A DNA stretch of 58,478 nucleotides. It comes from Allomuricauda sp. GTDB lineage: Bacteria > Bacteroidota > Bacteroidia > Flavobacteriales > Flavobacteriaceae. The notes under the pieces are model-generated. The model worked only from the letters and a program-made list of their open reading frames with translations, was not told the origin of the DNA and ran no database searches. The position numbers were made by a program, and so were the translations under genes. Of the stretch, positions 42,053 to 52,444 are shown piece after piece; position 1 is the first letter of the stretch; each line of letters begins with the position of its first letter. The DNA is taken from contig NZ_PABT01000043.1 in assembly GCF_002699205.1 (NCBI RefSeq), positions 1 to 58,478 of the forward strand, in the 5' to 3' direction.

Positions 42053-44833
42053 ATGAAAAAAAATCTTATGGACGGTCTAAAAGCCATCTTTGCCCTTATC
42101 GCTGTCCTGGGCTGCACAACGACCATTTTTGCTTCGGAAAATATTGCAGGCCAAGCCCGTTTAAGGGTGTCCTCCCAGTTGGAGGGTAACGAGGCCTCCA
42201 AGCTGGCCGATGGAATAATCCGGTTGGATGGGAAGGGCGAGTGGGCCTGTGTGGGTGAGCGAAAGGCGTGGGGCGCCAATAGGTTGCCCTGGGTCTCAAT
42301 GGAATGGGACAGGCCCAGGAGCATCCATGCCATTGTGATCTATGACCGCCCCAGTCTGGAAGAGCACACCGCGGGAGGGGTGCTCATATTCAGTGATGGT
42401 TCGGAGATACGTGTGAACGCCATTCCCAATAATGGCGATGCCAAGAGGGTGGAATTCCCTTCCAAAACGGTGCAATGGGTCCGCTTTGAGGTCACTGACG
42501 GTGAGGGGCTCGACCTGGGGCTTTCCGAAATGGAGGTATTGGCGTCACCGGAGGATAGCCAGAACCCGGTACATTGGGTAAACCCGTTTGTGGAGTCCGC
42601 CAAGGGAAGGTACTTCTTCTTCACTCCGGGCGCATATCCCATGGGAATGGTGGCCGCTGCCCCGATCACCCGTAACAAGAACCAATATGGCGGCGGGTAC
42701 AATTACAATTCCACGGAGGTACTGGGCTTTGGACAGATCCATGGCTGGTGCCTTTCGGGGATCCAGATCATGCCCACGAAGGGAAACATCGATCCCACCT
42801 TGGGGGATGGGGGCTGGAAATCCGGTTTTAGCCATGATGATGAGATCGCCATGCCGGGCTATCAGCGCCTGTACCTGAAAAAACACCGCGTATGGACCGA
42901 ACTGACCAGTACCAAGCGCACCACCATCTATCGCTTTACCTATACCCAAGCGGACAAGGCGGCGATATTGGCCAACCTGGGCGGGTATCTGGGGAACTCT
43001 ACCATGATCAATGCGGATGTGCGCAAGGTGGGCCAAAATGAGCTGGAAGGCTCCTTTGACTCGGCCGGCAGGTTCTGGGGAGGTCCGGAAAGGGTCAAGG
43101 TATTTTTCGTCATCCAGTTCGACCAACCTTTTGAGAGCCTGGACGGATGGAAGGATAAGGAGAAATACGACCATATTGCCTCCATCAAAGGGTCGGATAC
43201 CATGACCCGGAGGGATTCGCTGGTATTTGCGGGGATCACGCAAAGTTATTGGAACGCACCGACCACGGGGGTCATGGCCAATTATCGTGTCAATGCCGGG
43301 GACGAGATCCAAATGAAGGTCGCGATCTCGTATACCTCGGTGGAAAACGCGCGCAAGAACCTTCAGGTCGAGGCCCCGCACTGGGATTTTGACCGATATA
43401 GGGAAGATGCCTTCCGTGTTTGGGAGGAAAAGTTGGGAAGGATAAAGGTAAAGGGCGGAACGGAACGACAACGTGTCAAGTTCTATACAGATCTGTGGCA
43501 CGTACTGTTGGGTCGGAGGATACTGAACGATGTGAGCGGGGACTACCCGGACTATACCCAAGGAGAGCGACAGGGGAACTTTACGAAGGCCCGTTTGAAG
43601 GTCAGAACGCTGCCGAAGGACGGGGAGGGTAGGCCAAGGTTCAACATGTACAATTTTGATGCCCTTTGGCTCACCCAATGGAACTTGAACATACTATGGG
43701 GGTTGGCCTGGCCAGAGATATTGGATGATTTTTCGGCCTCGTTGGTCCAGTATGCCGACAATGGCGGCCTATTGCCCAGGGGGGGCATAGCGGGGGGATA
43801 TTCCTTTATCATGACGGGCAATCCCGCCACCAATATGCTGGTGAGCACTTACATGAAGGGCTTGATGACAAAGACCGATCCCGAGCACGCCTTTGAGACA
43901 ATGAAACGAAACCATATGCCGGGGGGCATGATGAGCGACTCCGTGGAGGACCTTGAATTTTATATCCAGAACGGTTATTGCCCCGATAATGCCGGAAAGA
44001 CCTTGGAATGGGCTTTTCAGGATTGGTCACTTTCCCAGATGGCAAAGAGGCTGGGCAAGGCAAAGGAGCATGCCTATTTCTCAAAAAGGGCAGGGGGCTG
44101 GACCAAATTGTTCCATCCCGACCTAAAATTGCTGTTGCCCAAGGACAGATCGGGGAACTGGCTCCATACCGATCCGCTCTCCGGGCAGGGTTGGGTGGAA
44201 TCCAATGCCTGGCAGGGTACCTGGTCGGTGTCCCATGGCATCCCCGAACTGGCAAGGCTCATGGGGGGCAACGAGGTCTTGGCCGACAAGCTCAACTTTG
44301 CCTTTGAGCAAGCTGCCCCCGAGGATTTCGTGTTCGGATATTCCGATGGTTATGTGAGCTATGCCAATCAACCGGGATGTTCCAATGCCCATGTTTTTAG
44401 CCATGTGGCCAAACCATGGCTCACCCAATATTGGGTGAGAAGGGTGAACGAACAGGCCTATGGGGCCACGACGGTTGACCAGGGCTATGGTGGGCACGAT
44501 GAGGACCAGGGACAGATGGGCGGGGTAAGCGCACTGATGTCCATGGGGCTGTTCAGTGTGACGGGAAACAATTCGACCACGCCCAGATACGAAATTACCA
44601 GCCCTGTCTTTGATGAGGTCGCCATCAAGTTGAATAGGGACTATTACCAAGGAAGGGAGTTCACCATCAGAACCCTGGGCAACAGCAAGGGGAACATGTA
44701 CATCCAGCGTGCCACGCTGAACCAAAAGGAACTTGGGACCTTTTGGTTCACCCATGGTGATTTTCAGAAGGGGGGAGAGCTCATACTGGAACTTGGGCCC
44801 GAACCCAATACCCTTTGGGGAATCCAAAATTGA
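42053..44833 (+). CDS. GH92-family alpha-mannosidase with N-terminal discoidin-like domain
   Basis: A 926-residue secreted enzyme with a signal peptide (about residues 8-27). Residues about 30-160 form an F5/8-type C or discoidin-like carbohydrate-binding domain (ASKLADGIIRLDG...WVSMEWDRPRSIHAIVIYDR). The GH92 body follows: N-terminal sandwich (VNPFVESAKGRYFFFTPGAYPMGMVAAAP), linker and (alpha/alpha)6 barrel with FNMYNFDALWLTQWN and the catalytic-base segment GHDEDQGQMG. GH92 enzymes are calcium-dependent exo-alpha-mannosidases (1,2-, 1,3- or 1,4-bonds); the bond here cannot be read. Its position right after SusD points to periplasmic or surface mannoside trimming. Confidence 0.92.
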   Translation: MKKNLMDGLKAIFALIAVLGCTTTIFASENIAGQARLRVSSQLEGNEASKLADGIIRLDGKGEWACVGERKAWGANRLPWVSMEWDRPRSIHAIVIYDRPSLEEHTAGGVLIFSDGSEIRVNAIPNNGDAKRVEFPSKTVQWVRFEVTDGEGLDLGLSEMEVLASPEDSQNPVHWVNPFVESAKGRYFFFTPGAYPMGMVAAAPITRNKNQYGGGYNYNSTEVLGFGQIHGWCLSGIQIMPTKGNIDPTLGDGGWKSGFSHDDEIAMPGYQRLYLKKHRVWTELTSTKRTTIYRFTYTQADKAAILANLGGYLGNSTMINADVRKVGQNELEGSFDSAGRFWGGPERVKVFFVIQFDQPFESLDGWKDKEKYDHIASIKGSDTMTRRDSLVFAGITQSYWNAPTTGVMANYRVNAGDEIQMKVAISYTSVENARKNLQVEAPHWDFDRYREDAFRVWEEKLGRIKVKGGTERQRVKFYTDLWHVLLGRRILNDVSGDYPDYTQGERQGNFTKARLKVRTLPKDGEGRPRFNMYNFDALWLTQWNLNILWGLAWPEILDDFSASLVQYADNGGLLPRGGIAGGYSFIMTGNPATNMLVSTYMKGLMTKTDPEHAFETMKRNHMPGGMMSDSVEDLEFYIQNGYCPDNAGKTLEWAFQDWSLSQMAKRLGKAKEHAYFSKRAGGWTKLFHPDLKLLLPKDRSGNWLHTDPLSGQGWVESNAWQGTWSVSHGIPELARLMGGNEVLADKLNFAFEQAAPEDFVFGYSDGYVSYANQPGCSNAHVFSHVAKPWLTQYWVRRVNEQAYGATTVDQGYGGHDEDQGQMGGVSALMSMGLFSVTGNNSTTPRYEITSPVFDEVAIKLNRDYYQGREFTIRTLGNSKGNMYIQRATLNQKELGTFWFTHGDFQKGGELILELGPEPNTLWGIQN

Positions 44834-44884
44834 ACGGATCTAGATATGCAACAAAGGTACCTCCACCAAAAGGAGTGTTCGGCA

Positions 44885-47800
44885 ATGGAAAGAAAAAAAG
44901 TGACATTGGGGATTTTGTCTTTTGTGATGTTGACCTTGTGCCCATCCTGCACAAACGGCACCAAGGAGGGGGAATACCTCTTCCGACCGGTCCGGGCAGA
45001 AACATCGGGGATCCATTTTTCAAACGACCTTCCCTTGGACGATGATCTGAACATCCTCAATTATATATACTATTTCAATGGCGGGGGTGTCGCAGTGGGC
45101 GATATCGACAACGATGGTCGGGACGACCTTTTCTTTACGGGAAACCAGGTTTCCAATAGATTGTACCTGAACCAAGGGGGGATGGAGTTCAGGGACGTGA
45201 CCAAGGAAGCTGGCGTGGAATCCATGGGATGGTCCACTGGGGCTGTCATGGTGGATATCAACACCGATGGTTGGCTGGATATTTATGTGTGCCGGTCGGG
45301 GCATATGGACCCCGGACTGCGGAAAAACCTGCTCTACATCAACCAAGGGGACGGCACCTTTAGGGAAATGGCCCGGGAATATGGGTTGGCGGATCCCTCG
45401 TATTCCACGCAATCCGCCTTTTTTGATTATGATCTCGACGGTGACCTGGACATGTACTTGCTCAACCATATGCACCAGACGACAGGAATGAACAATCCGG
45501 TGCCGCGTAAATTGAACGGTGAATCCGAGAGCACGGATAAACTTTACCGAAATGATGGTACGGGACCGCTGGGTCACCCGGTCTTCACCGATGTTTCCCA
45601 GGAAGCGGGGATCACCGTGGAAGGGTTCGGCCTTGGCGTCGGTATAAGCGACCTCGACCAAGATGGATATCCGGACATCTATGTGTCCAACGACTTTATT
45701 TCCAATGATATCCTTTATATCAACCAAGGGGACGGCACCTTTGCGGACCGCTCCAAGGAGCTCATCGCCCACCAAAGCCATAACGGTATGGGGAATGACA
45801 TTGCCGATATCAACAATGATGGCCTGGCCGATATCTTGGTGTTGGACATGCTGCCTTCCGATAACCGGCGTAGAAAACTGATGTTGAACAAGCCCAATCA
45901 CAACCTTTTTGAATTCAGTAAAAGTTTGGGCTACCAGCCTCAATACATGCGAAACACGTTCCAATTGAACAATGGTGGACAGGTTCCTTTCAGCGAGGTG
46001 GGCCAGTTGATGGGCATCAGTGCCACTGACTGGAGCTGGGGTGGGTTGATGGCGGATTTTGACCGGGACGGCAAAAAGGACATGTTCATCACCACCGGTT
46101 ACCTTAAGGATATGACGGACCTGGACTTCATTGTATATCGGAGGAAACAGTTCAGGTTCAGGACAAGGGAGGAAGCGGACAGTATATACCTGGCCAGTAT
46201 CAACAGGCTGCCTGAGGTCCCGCTCCAAAACTATTTTTTCAGGAACAGGGGCGGATTGGAATTTGGGGACACCTCAAGGACCTGGGCCCCGGAATCCCCC
46301 GGATTCTCAAATGGTGCCGTTTACGCCGATCTGGACAATGACGGTGACCTGGACATTGTCACCAACAACATCAATGAAAAAGCGGGCTTGCTGGAGAACA
46401 TGTCGGCCCAGGCCAAGAACGGTAAGGCCCACTTTCTAGAACTCAATTTCAAGGGCCCCCAGGGCAACCCTTACGGGATAGGGGCCAAGGTATGGGCATA
46501 TTCGGGTGGTTCCCTCCAGTTTTCCGAGAACCATACGTCCAGGGGGTTCCAGTCCAGTGTGGCGCCCAAAGCCTATTTTGCATTTGGGGACCGCCAAAGA
46601 CCGGACAGTCTTGTGGTGGTATGGCCGGACGGGAAAAGGGAGTCTTACGGCAATCCACCCATGGATGGCACTTTGTCCCTCGATTATTCCAATGCTTCCG
46701 AAATGCCCTTGCCCTTCGGCGATGCCGAAAGGGAGCGGCCATTGGCCAGGGTCTCTGGGATCATCCCTTACAAACATGCAGAGATTCCTTTTTCGGATTT
46801 TGACATTGAGCCCCTTATCCCGCAAAAGTTTTCCAGTAACGGGCCTTCCCTTGCGGTCGCCGATGCCGATGGCGATGGTCTGGATGATCTTTACATCGGG
46901 GGATCGCACGGCTTTCCAGGTCGGTTGTTCATCCAGGACCGGAGGGGACGGTTTATGGCCGATACCTTGGCCATGGACGTGGAACACGAGGATACGGGAA
47001 GCCTGTGGTTCGATGCCGACAATGATGGGGACAATGACCTGTATGTGGTCAGCGGTGGTTCCGAATTCTCCCTGATGAAACCGGGCTATTACCAGGACCG
47101 GCTCTACACCAATGACGGTGAGGGCAACCTGACCTTGTCCGATGATGCCCTGCCCACCATCAATACCAGTGGAAGCTGCGTGGTGGCCTCGGATTATGAC
47201 CAAGACGGGGATCTGGACCTATTTGTCGGGGGCATGGTGGTTCCGGGAAGTTATGGGGTGGCGCCCAAGAGCTATGTCTTGGAGAACAATGGGGGAAGGT
47301 TTACGGATGTGACCCGTGAACTGCTGGGCGAACAGGCATTGGGAATGGTCACCGCAGCATTGTGGACCGATGTGGACAACGACGATCGGATGGACCTTTT
47401 GGTCGTTGGAAAATGGATGCCCATTACCTTGTACCTGCAAAGGAAAGGAGGTTTTGAAAAGGTTTTGCTCCCTGATTCATCAGGGTGGTGGAACAGTATA
47501 AACGGAGGGGATTTTGACAATGACGGGGATGTGGATTACATCATCGGGAACCAGGGTTTGAACAGTGTCTACCGTGCGTCCAAGGACCATCCCTTGGAAT
47601 TGTATGTCGGGGATTTTGACAAGGATGGCAAGATCGATCCGTTGATTTCCCAGTATGCCCGGAGTGCCGATGGGTCCATGGAAAGCTATCCGATGGCATC
47701 CAGGGACCTGTTGGCGGAACAGATGTTTGGCATCAAGGGCAAGTACAAATACTACCGTTCCTATGCCGATGCCCAGATCGGGGATATTCTTTCGGATAGC

Positions 47801-48379
47801 ATGGAAAGCAACCCGGTCAAAAGGGAGGTGCAGCGATTGGAAAGTGTTTATGTGGAAAACCTTGGGGGACACGGCTTCCAAATAAAAGCCTTGCCCCGAC
47901 GGGCCCAATGGGCGCCCATCTTGGGGTCCACGGTCGTGGATCTGGACAGGGACGGAAACCTGGATGTGGTCCTTACGGGCAATTTTTACGATTACGAAGT
48001 GGGCTATGGTCAAAACGATGCTTTTTTGGGCCTTGTACTGAAAGGGGACGGTACCGGGAACTTCAGTCCCATGGACCATGGGGACTCCGGGTTTCTGGTC
48101 CCTGGAAACGCACGTGCACTGGCCCGGGCCATGGGGGCTGGGGGGGAATTGTTGGTTTCCTCCATAAACGGTGACAGCCTTATAGTCCATCGGACAAAAA
48201 ATGATATGGAAGATATGGTTAAGGTCCCGGTGCAGGTACGATCGGCCATTATGGTCCTTGAAAACGGGAAAAGGAGAAAAATGGAATTCCATAATGGAGA
48301 GGGGTACCTGTCCCAATCCACTAGGAACGTTGTTCTGCCCAGGAATGCCATAATAGAGTTTAACACCAAACAGGAGTAA
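44885..48379 (+). CDS. FG-GAP repeat lipoprotein with ASPIC/UnbV domain
   Basis: A protein of 1164 residues when started at MERKKVTLGILSF (44885), which gives a lipobox (TLCPSC, Cys22); the longer frame from 44846 has no signal. Residues about 40-500 and 600-1100 contain many FG-GAP/VCBS blades with calcium-binding loops (DIDNDGRDDLFF; DLDQDGYPDIYV; DSDNDGDNDLYV-type), forming two beta-propellers. Between them an ASPIC/UnbV segment (GIGAKVWAYSGGSLQFSENHTSRGFQSSVAPKAYFAFG, then DSLVVVWPDGKRE) is found. Such proteins are common in Bacteroidota sugar loci and are thought to bind glycans or partner proteins at the surface. The role here is unproven. Confidence 0.9.
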   Translation: MERKKVTLGILSFVMLTLCPSCTNGTKEGEYLFRPVRAETSGIHFSNDLPLDDDLNILNYIYYFNGGGVAVGDIDNDGRDDLFFTGNQVSNRLYLNQGGMEFRDVTKEAGVESMGWSTGAVMVDINTDGWLDIYVCRSGHMDPGLRKNLLYINQGDGTFREMAREYGLADPSYSTQSAFFDYDLDGDLDMYLLNHMHQTTGMNNPVPRKLNGESESTDKLYRNDGTGPLGHPVFTDVSQEAGITVEGFGLGVGISDLDQDGYPDIYVSNDFISNDILYINQGDGTFADRSKELIAHQSHNGMGNDIADINNDGLADILVLDMLPSDNRRRKLMLNKPNHNLFEFSKSLGYQPQYMRNTFQLNNGGQVPFSEVGQLMGISATDWSWGGLMADFDRDGKKDMFITTGYLKDMTDLDFIVYRRKQFRFRTREEADSIYLASINRLPEVPLQNYFFRNRGGLEFGDTSRTWAPESPGFSNGAVYADLDNDGDLDIVTNNINEKAGLLENMSAQAKNGKAHFLELNFKGPQGNPYGIGAKVWAYSGGSLQFSENHTSRGFQSSVAPKAYFAFGDRQRPDSLVVVWPDGKRESYGNPPMDGTLSLDYSNASEMPLPFGDAERERPLARVSGIIPYKHAEIPFSDFDIEPLIPQKFSSNGPSLAVADADGDGLDDLYIGGSHGFPGRLFIQDRRGRFMADTLAMDVEHEDTGSLWFDADNDGDNDLYVVSGGSEFSLMKPGYYQDRLYTNDGEGNLTLSDDALPTINTSGSCVVASDYDQDGDLDLFVGGMVVPGSYGVAPKSYVLENNGGRFTDVTRELLGEQALGMVTAALWTDVDNDDRMDLLVVGKWMPITLYLQRKGGFEKVLLPDSSGWWNSINGGDFDNDGDVDYIIGNQGLNSVYRASKDHPLELYVGDFDKDGKIDPLISQYARSADGSMESYPMASRDLLAEQMFGIKGKYKYYRSYADAQIGDILSDSMESNPVKREVQRLESVYVENLGGHGFQIKALPRRAQWAPILGSTVVDLDRDGNLDVVLTGNFYDYEVGYGQNDAFLGLVLKGDGTGNFSPMDHGDSGFLVPGNARALARAMGAGGELLVSSINGDSLIVHRTKNDMEDMVKVPVQVRSAIMVLENGKRRKMEFHNGEGYLSQSTRNVVLPRNAIIEFNTKQE

Positions 48380-48386
48380 AGGTTTT

Positions 48387-51074
48387 ATGCAGGACAAAAA
48401 AAGATATTATCTAGGTATCGATATCGGGGGCAGTCATTATGCCATGGGTATTGTCGATACCTTGGAAATGCGTTTGCTCACGGAGACCGTGGAACGCTTT
48501 CCCGTGGACAGTGGGCTTCCTGCCCTGGCAATATTGGACCCGTTGGTCTCATCCATAAGGGGGACCATCGAAGGGTTCCGGGCACCGGTCATGGGGATCG
48601 GTATATCCGTCCCCGGCCCATTTGATTATGACCATGGGGTTTCACATATCCGGGGGCTCAACAAGTACGATTCCCTGTTCGGGGTCAACCTCAAGCTCTT
48701 TTTGTGGGCCCATTTACAGGATATCCTGGAATCTTCGGAACAGATAACCTGCCTCAATGATGCGGACAGTTTTGTCCTGGGGGAAACCTATGCCAACAAG
48801 CTCGGTGACGGTAAGGTCATGGGGGTGACATTGGGAACGGGGATCGGATCGGGATTTGTGGTCGACGGAAAAGTGGCCACCGAGGGCGATGGCGTTCCGG
48901 AAGGGGGCAATATCTACCATCTGCCGTTCAAGGGCAAAAGCGTGGAGGACTGGATCTCCACACGATGGTTCCTGGACACGTTTTCCAAGACCTTCGGCAG
49001 GTCCGCGGATAATGTTAGGCAGATTGCGGAACAAGCGGATACCTCGCGGCAGGCCAGGGAGATCTTTGAAAGGTATGGACGGCACCTCGGTGAGGTCATG
49101 CAAGAACTTTCAAGGGCATTTCGCCCTGATGTCCTCGTCATTGGTGGAAGCATATCAAAAAGCTATCACCTGTTCGGCAAGGCTTTCGAAGCTTGCTTTA
49201 CAGTCCCCCAAAATATTAGAATAACAAAAGGCACGGCCCATGCGGCCATATTGGGTGCCGTCATACATTTAACCATTAAACAGAGTAAATTGAGCGCAAA
49301 GAGAAAAACGGAGCAGTATGTAATGCCCATGCGGGCAGATGAGTCAAGAAAGGATGAAGGTTATACGGTCTACCCCTCTTTTGAGATAACAACAGGAACC
49401 GTTTCCATGGGGGTGGATACCTTGGCCGATGAACTCCCCAAAAAAGGATGCGTTCTCATAGATGGCTATATGGGGGCATATTGGGAAGAGTTCATGGCCC
49501 AGCTTTCAGCGGAACTGCAACAAAGGAACGTGGAACATATCAATTACGATATAGCCTCGGCGTACAAGGATGTTGCCGCCATAGAGAAAATGGTAGCGCC
49601 TTTTTTGGGGGGCGGGGATCCGGTTTTTGGAAAGATCTACCCAGGGGACCTGGAAGACTTTTTCGATAGCGATAAACTGAAATCGATCCGGCCTACGGAA
49701 GGTGTCCTGAACATTGTCTACGGCCCGGGCGCCACTTTGAGCGGGCAACGGGGAACCGTTGTTTACGTGGATATCCCCAAAAACGAGATACAGTTCCGTT
49801 CCAGGGCGGGACAGGTTGCCAATTTGGGGAATATCATGGTACCCGACCAAAAACAACAATATAAACGGATGTACTTTATCGATTGGCCTGTTCTTAACAG
49901 GCATAAACAACGGCTGTTGAAGGACATTGATCTTGTTGTGGATGGACAGTTCGGCGACAGTGTCACCTGGTGTACGGGAGAGACCTTGAGAAATGGCCTC
50001 CAAGAACTTTCCTCCCATGCCTTTAGACCAAGACCTTGGTTCTCACCGGGGGTTTGGGGCGGTGATTGGATGAAGAAAAGATTCGGTGAGCTGGCCCAAA
50101 ATGTCCCAAATTATGCATGGTCCTTTGAATTGATCGCTCCCGAGAACGGAATCGTCCTCTCCAAGAACGGGATCCGGTTGGAGGTTTCTTTCGACTTTTT
50201 GATGTTCCATGACCATCAGGCCATATTGGGGAAGGCTGCTGAGGTTTTTGGCACGGAATTTCCGATCCGCTTCGATTACCTCGATACGGTGAACGGACAG
50301 AATTTATCCCTGCAGTGCCATCCCACTTTGGCATATATGCGGGAGAATTTCGGGGAAAACTTCACGCAGGACGAAACCTACTATATCCTAGATGCCGTAC
50401 CGGGGGCACAGGTCTATCTGGGATTTAGGGAAGGGGTCCGAAAAGAGGAGTTCCGCCAGGCCTTGGAAGAGAGCCATGATCGGGCAGAACCCATGCCCGT
50501 GGAGGATTACGTACAAACGTTTGATGCAAAAAAACACGATCTTTTCCTTATCCCAAACGGGACCGTACATTGTTCGGGCATTGGAAATTTGGTACTGGAG
50601 ATCAGCAGTACCCCATATATTTTCACCTTTAAGATGTACGACTGGATGCGCTTGGACCTGGATGGAAGGCCGAGGCCCTTGAACATTGAACGCGGTGTGG
50701 CCAACCTGAACATGGACTGTCAGGGGGATCGCGTGGAAGCGGAGTATATCTCCAGACCGGAGGTCGTCCTATCGGGCGATGGATGGAAAAAAGTGAAGTT
50801 GCCCACCCACCCGAAGCATTTCTATGAGATCCATAGATTTGAATTTATTGGGGGGATGACCGTGGAGACCGATGGTCAGTGCCATATCCTCAATTTGGTG
50901 GAAGGCACGAAAATAAGGGTGACCGCCAATGGCCGGAGCATGGATGTACATTATGCGGAGACCTTTGTGGTCCCTGCGGCGACAGGAAGCTATAAGATCG
51001 AGAATTTGGGGGAGGGTACGGCTATGGTGGTACAATCCAACGTAAAGCAGGAAATCAGTAAAACAGGGATATAA
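48387..51074 (+). CDS. Fusion of ROK sugar kinase and class I mannose-6-phosphate isomerase
   Basis: An 895-residue cytoplasmic protein. Residues about 1-305 are a ROK kinase (YLGIDIGGSHYAMGIVD; GVTLGTGIGSGFVVDGK; VLVIGGSIS). The zinc-binding ROK motif with its three cysteines is absent; only GGNIYHLPFKGKSVEDW stands there. Residues about 320-540 are a P-loop-kinase-like linker domain with a degenerate loop (VLIDGYMGAYWEEF) as in long Bacteroidota ManA proteins. Residues about 540-895 are a ManA-type isomerase with the metal ligands QCH (near 640), Glu in DETYYIL (near 662) and His in IPNGTVHCSG (near 722). Mannose would become mannose-6-phosphate and then fructose-6-phosphate on one chain. 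Confidence 0.9.
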   Translation: MQDKKRYYLGIDIGGSHYAMGIVDTLEMRLLTETVERFPVDSGLPALAILDPLVSSIRGTIEGFRAPVMGIGISVPGPFDYDHGVSHIRGLNKYDSLFGVNLKLFLWAHLQDILESSEQITCLNDADSFVLGETYANKLGDGKVMGVTLGTGIGSGFVVDGKVATEGDGVPEGGNIYHLPFKGKSVEDWISTRWFLDTFSKTFGRSADNVRQIAEQADTSRQAREIFERYGRHLGEVMQELSRAFRPDVLVIGGSISKSYHLFGKAFEACFTVPQNIRITKGTAHAAILGAVIHLTIKQSKLSAKRKTEQYVMPMRADESRKDEGYTVYPSFEITTGTVSMGVDTLADELPKKGCVLIDGYMGAYWEEFMAQLSAELQQRNVEHINYDIASAYKDVAAIEKMVAPFLGGGDPVFGKIYPGDLEDFFDSDKLKSIRPTEGVLNIVYGPGATLSGQRGTVVYVDIPKNEIQFRSRAGQVANLGNIMVPDQKQQYKRMYFIDWPVLNRHKQRLLKDIDLVVDGQFGDSVTWCTGETLRNGLQELSSHAFRPRPWFSPGVWGGDWMKKRFGELAQNVPNYAWSFELIAPENGIVLSKNGIRLEVSFDFLMFHDHQAILGKAAEVFGTEFPIRFDYLDTVNGQNLSLQCHPTLAYMRENFGENFTQDETYYILDAVPGAQVYLGFREGVRKEEFRQALEESHDRAEPMPVEDYVQTFDAKKHDLFLIPNGTVHCSGIGNLVLEISSTPYIFTFKMYDWMRLDLDGRPRPLNIERGVANLNMDCQGDRVEAEYISRPEVVLSGDGWKKVKLPTHPKHFYEIHRFEFIGGMTVETDGQCHILNLVEGTKIRVTANGRSMDVHYAETFVVPAATGSYKIENLGEGTAMVVQSNVKQEISKTGI

Positions 51075-51087
51075 TCAGTAACGGAAC

Positions 51088-52443
51088 ATGGAAGCAACGA
51101 TACAAACCAACAACTATTTGTACAAGATTACGGCTATCGCGGCCTTGGGGGGATTTCTATTCGGGTATGATACGGCAGTGATATCCGGGGCCATCGGTTT
51201 TATGGAATCGAAATTTTCATTGACCCCGTCGTTAAAGGGGTGGGCTGTGTCCAGTGCCATTTTGGGCTGTGTGATCGGTGCGTTGACGGCAGGCTATGTG
51301 GCGGACCGTATCGGTCGGAAAAAGGCATTGATCCTAACGGCCCTGCTCTTTGCGCTGTCCGCCATAGGTTGTTTGTTCGCCCCAAGTTTCACGCTCTTGG
51401 TCATTGCACGGATAATCGGTGGTGTGGGCGTAGGTGCCGCATCCATGCTTTCCCCTTTGTACATCTCGGAGATATCCCCGGCGGGGAAGCGGGGCGCATT
51501 GGTCTCCCTGTACCAATTGGGCATAGTTATGGGGATCATCATTGTGTATTTCTGTAATTATTTGGTGGCGCAGTCGGGGGACGAGGCCTGGAACATCGAA
51601 TACGGTTGGCGGTATATGTTGGGCTCTGAGGCCATACCGGCCCTATTGTTCCTAGGTGCCCTGTTCTTTGTGCCCGAAAGTCCGCGATGGCTTTCCAAAA
51701 ACGGGGACAATGTCGCTGCCCTCAGGATCTTGGGGAAATTGAACCCCAAGGAAGAGGCGATCGAGATCCATCGGGAAATACAGGGTGCCCTCCAGCAGGA
51801 AAAGGGCAAGCTGTCCGAACTGTTTGAGAAAGGGTTCCGGACAGCGATCACGATCGGGATCGTGCTGGCACTTTTTTCACAGATCACAGGGATAAATGCC
51901 ATTATGTACTATGCCCCGGAAATATTGAAATCCGCTGGTTTTGGTGTGGATTCCGCCCTGATACAGACGGTGTTGATCGGCCTGATAAATTCCATTTTCA
52001 CCTTTGTGGCGATCAGGTACATCGATAGGGCCGGAAGGAAAAAACTGCTGTTGTGGGGAATAATGGGAATGATCATCTGTTTGCTTGTCATTGGGGGGCT
52101 ATATCGGTTCAACGCCCTTGAGGGACCTTGGCTGCTCATATTCATATTGGGATTTGTAGCCTGCTTTGCATCCTCGTTGGGTCCAATTCCATGGGTGATG
52201 ATCTCGGAGATCTTCCCGACAAAGGTACGGGGTGTGGCCATGTCCATATGTGTGATGGTCCTGTGGATAGGGGTCATGTTGATATCCCAGTTCACCCCCA
52301 TGCTATTGAGCGACCTTGGACCATCCCATACCTTTTGGTTGTTCATGGTCAACGCTATTTTCCTATGGGTCTTTACGTATAGGGTAATCCCTGAAACCAA
52401 GGGAAGAACCTTGGAAGAAATCGAAAAAGGATGGAAAAAATAA
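51088..52443 (+). CDS. MFS sugar porter (XylE/GLUT-like)
   Basis: A 451-residue transporter with 12 membrane segments. Sugar-porter signatures are present: GFLFGYDTAVISGA in helix 1, DRIGRKKAL between helices 2 and 3, ESPRWLSKNG after helix 6, the helix 7 QITGINAIMYYAPEI motif, and PETKGRTLEEIE at the C-terminus. It moves a monosaccharide, presumably mannose, through the inner membrane by proton symport or facilitated diffusion. It starts 13 bases after the kinase-isomerase gene, so uptake and first metabolism are coupled. Confidence 0.95.
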   Translation: MEATIQTNNYLYKITAIAALGGFLFGYDTAVISGAIGFMESKFSLTPSLKGWAVSSAILGCVIGALTAGYVADRIGRKKALILTALLFALSAIGCLFAPSFTLLVIARIIGGVGVGAASMLSPLYISEISPAGKRGALVSLYQLGIVMGIIIVYFCNYLVAQSGDEAWNIEYGWRYMLGSEAIPALLFLGALFFVPESPRWLSKNGDNVAALRILGKLNPKEEAIEIHREIQGALQQEKGKLSELFEKGFRTAITIGIVLALFSQITGINAIMYYAPEILKSAGFGVDSALIQTVLIGLINSIFTFVAIRYIDRAGRKKLLLWGIMGMIICLLVIGGLYRFNALEGPWLLIFILGFVACFASSLGPIPWVMISEIFPTKVRGVAMSICVMVLWIGVMLISQFTPMLLSDLGPSHTFWLFMVNAIFLWVFTYRVIPETKGRTLEEIEKGWKK

Positions 52444-52444
52444 A

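Noticed and set aside
41080..42333. 417-codon minus-strand frame over susD and GH92
   Set aside because: Shadow of two well-supported genes; no domain seen.
45020..46228. 402-codon minus-strand frame
   Set aside because: It lies antisense to the FG-GAP repeat gene; the repeated GAC/GAT codons of that gene create long open antisense frames. No recognisable protein.
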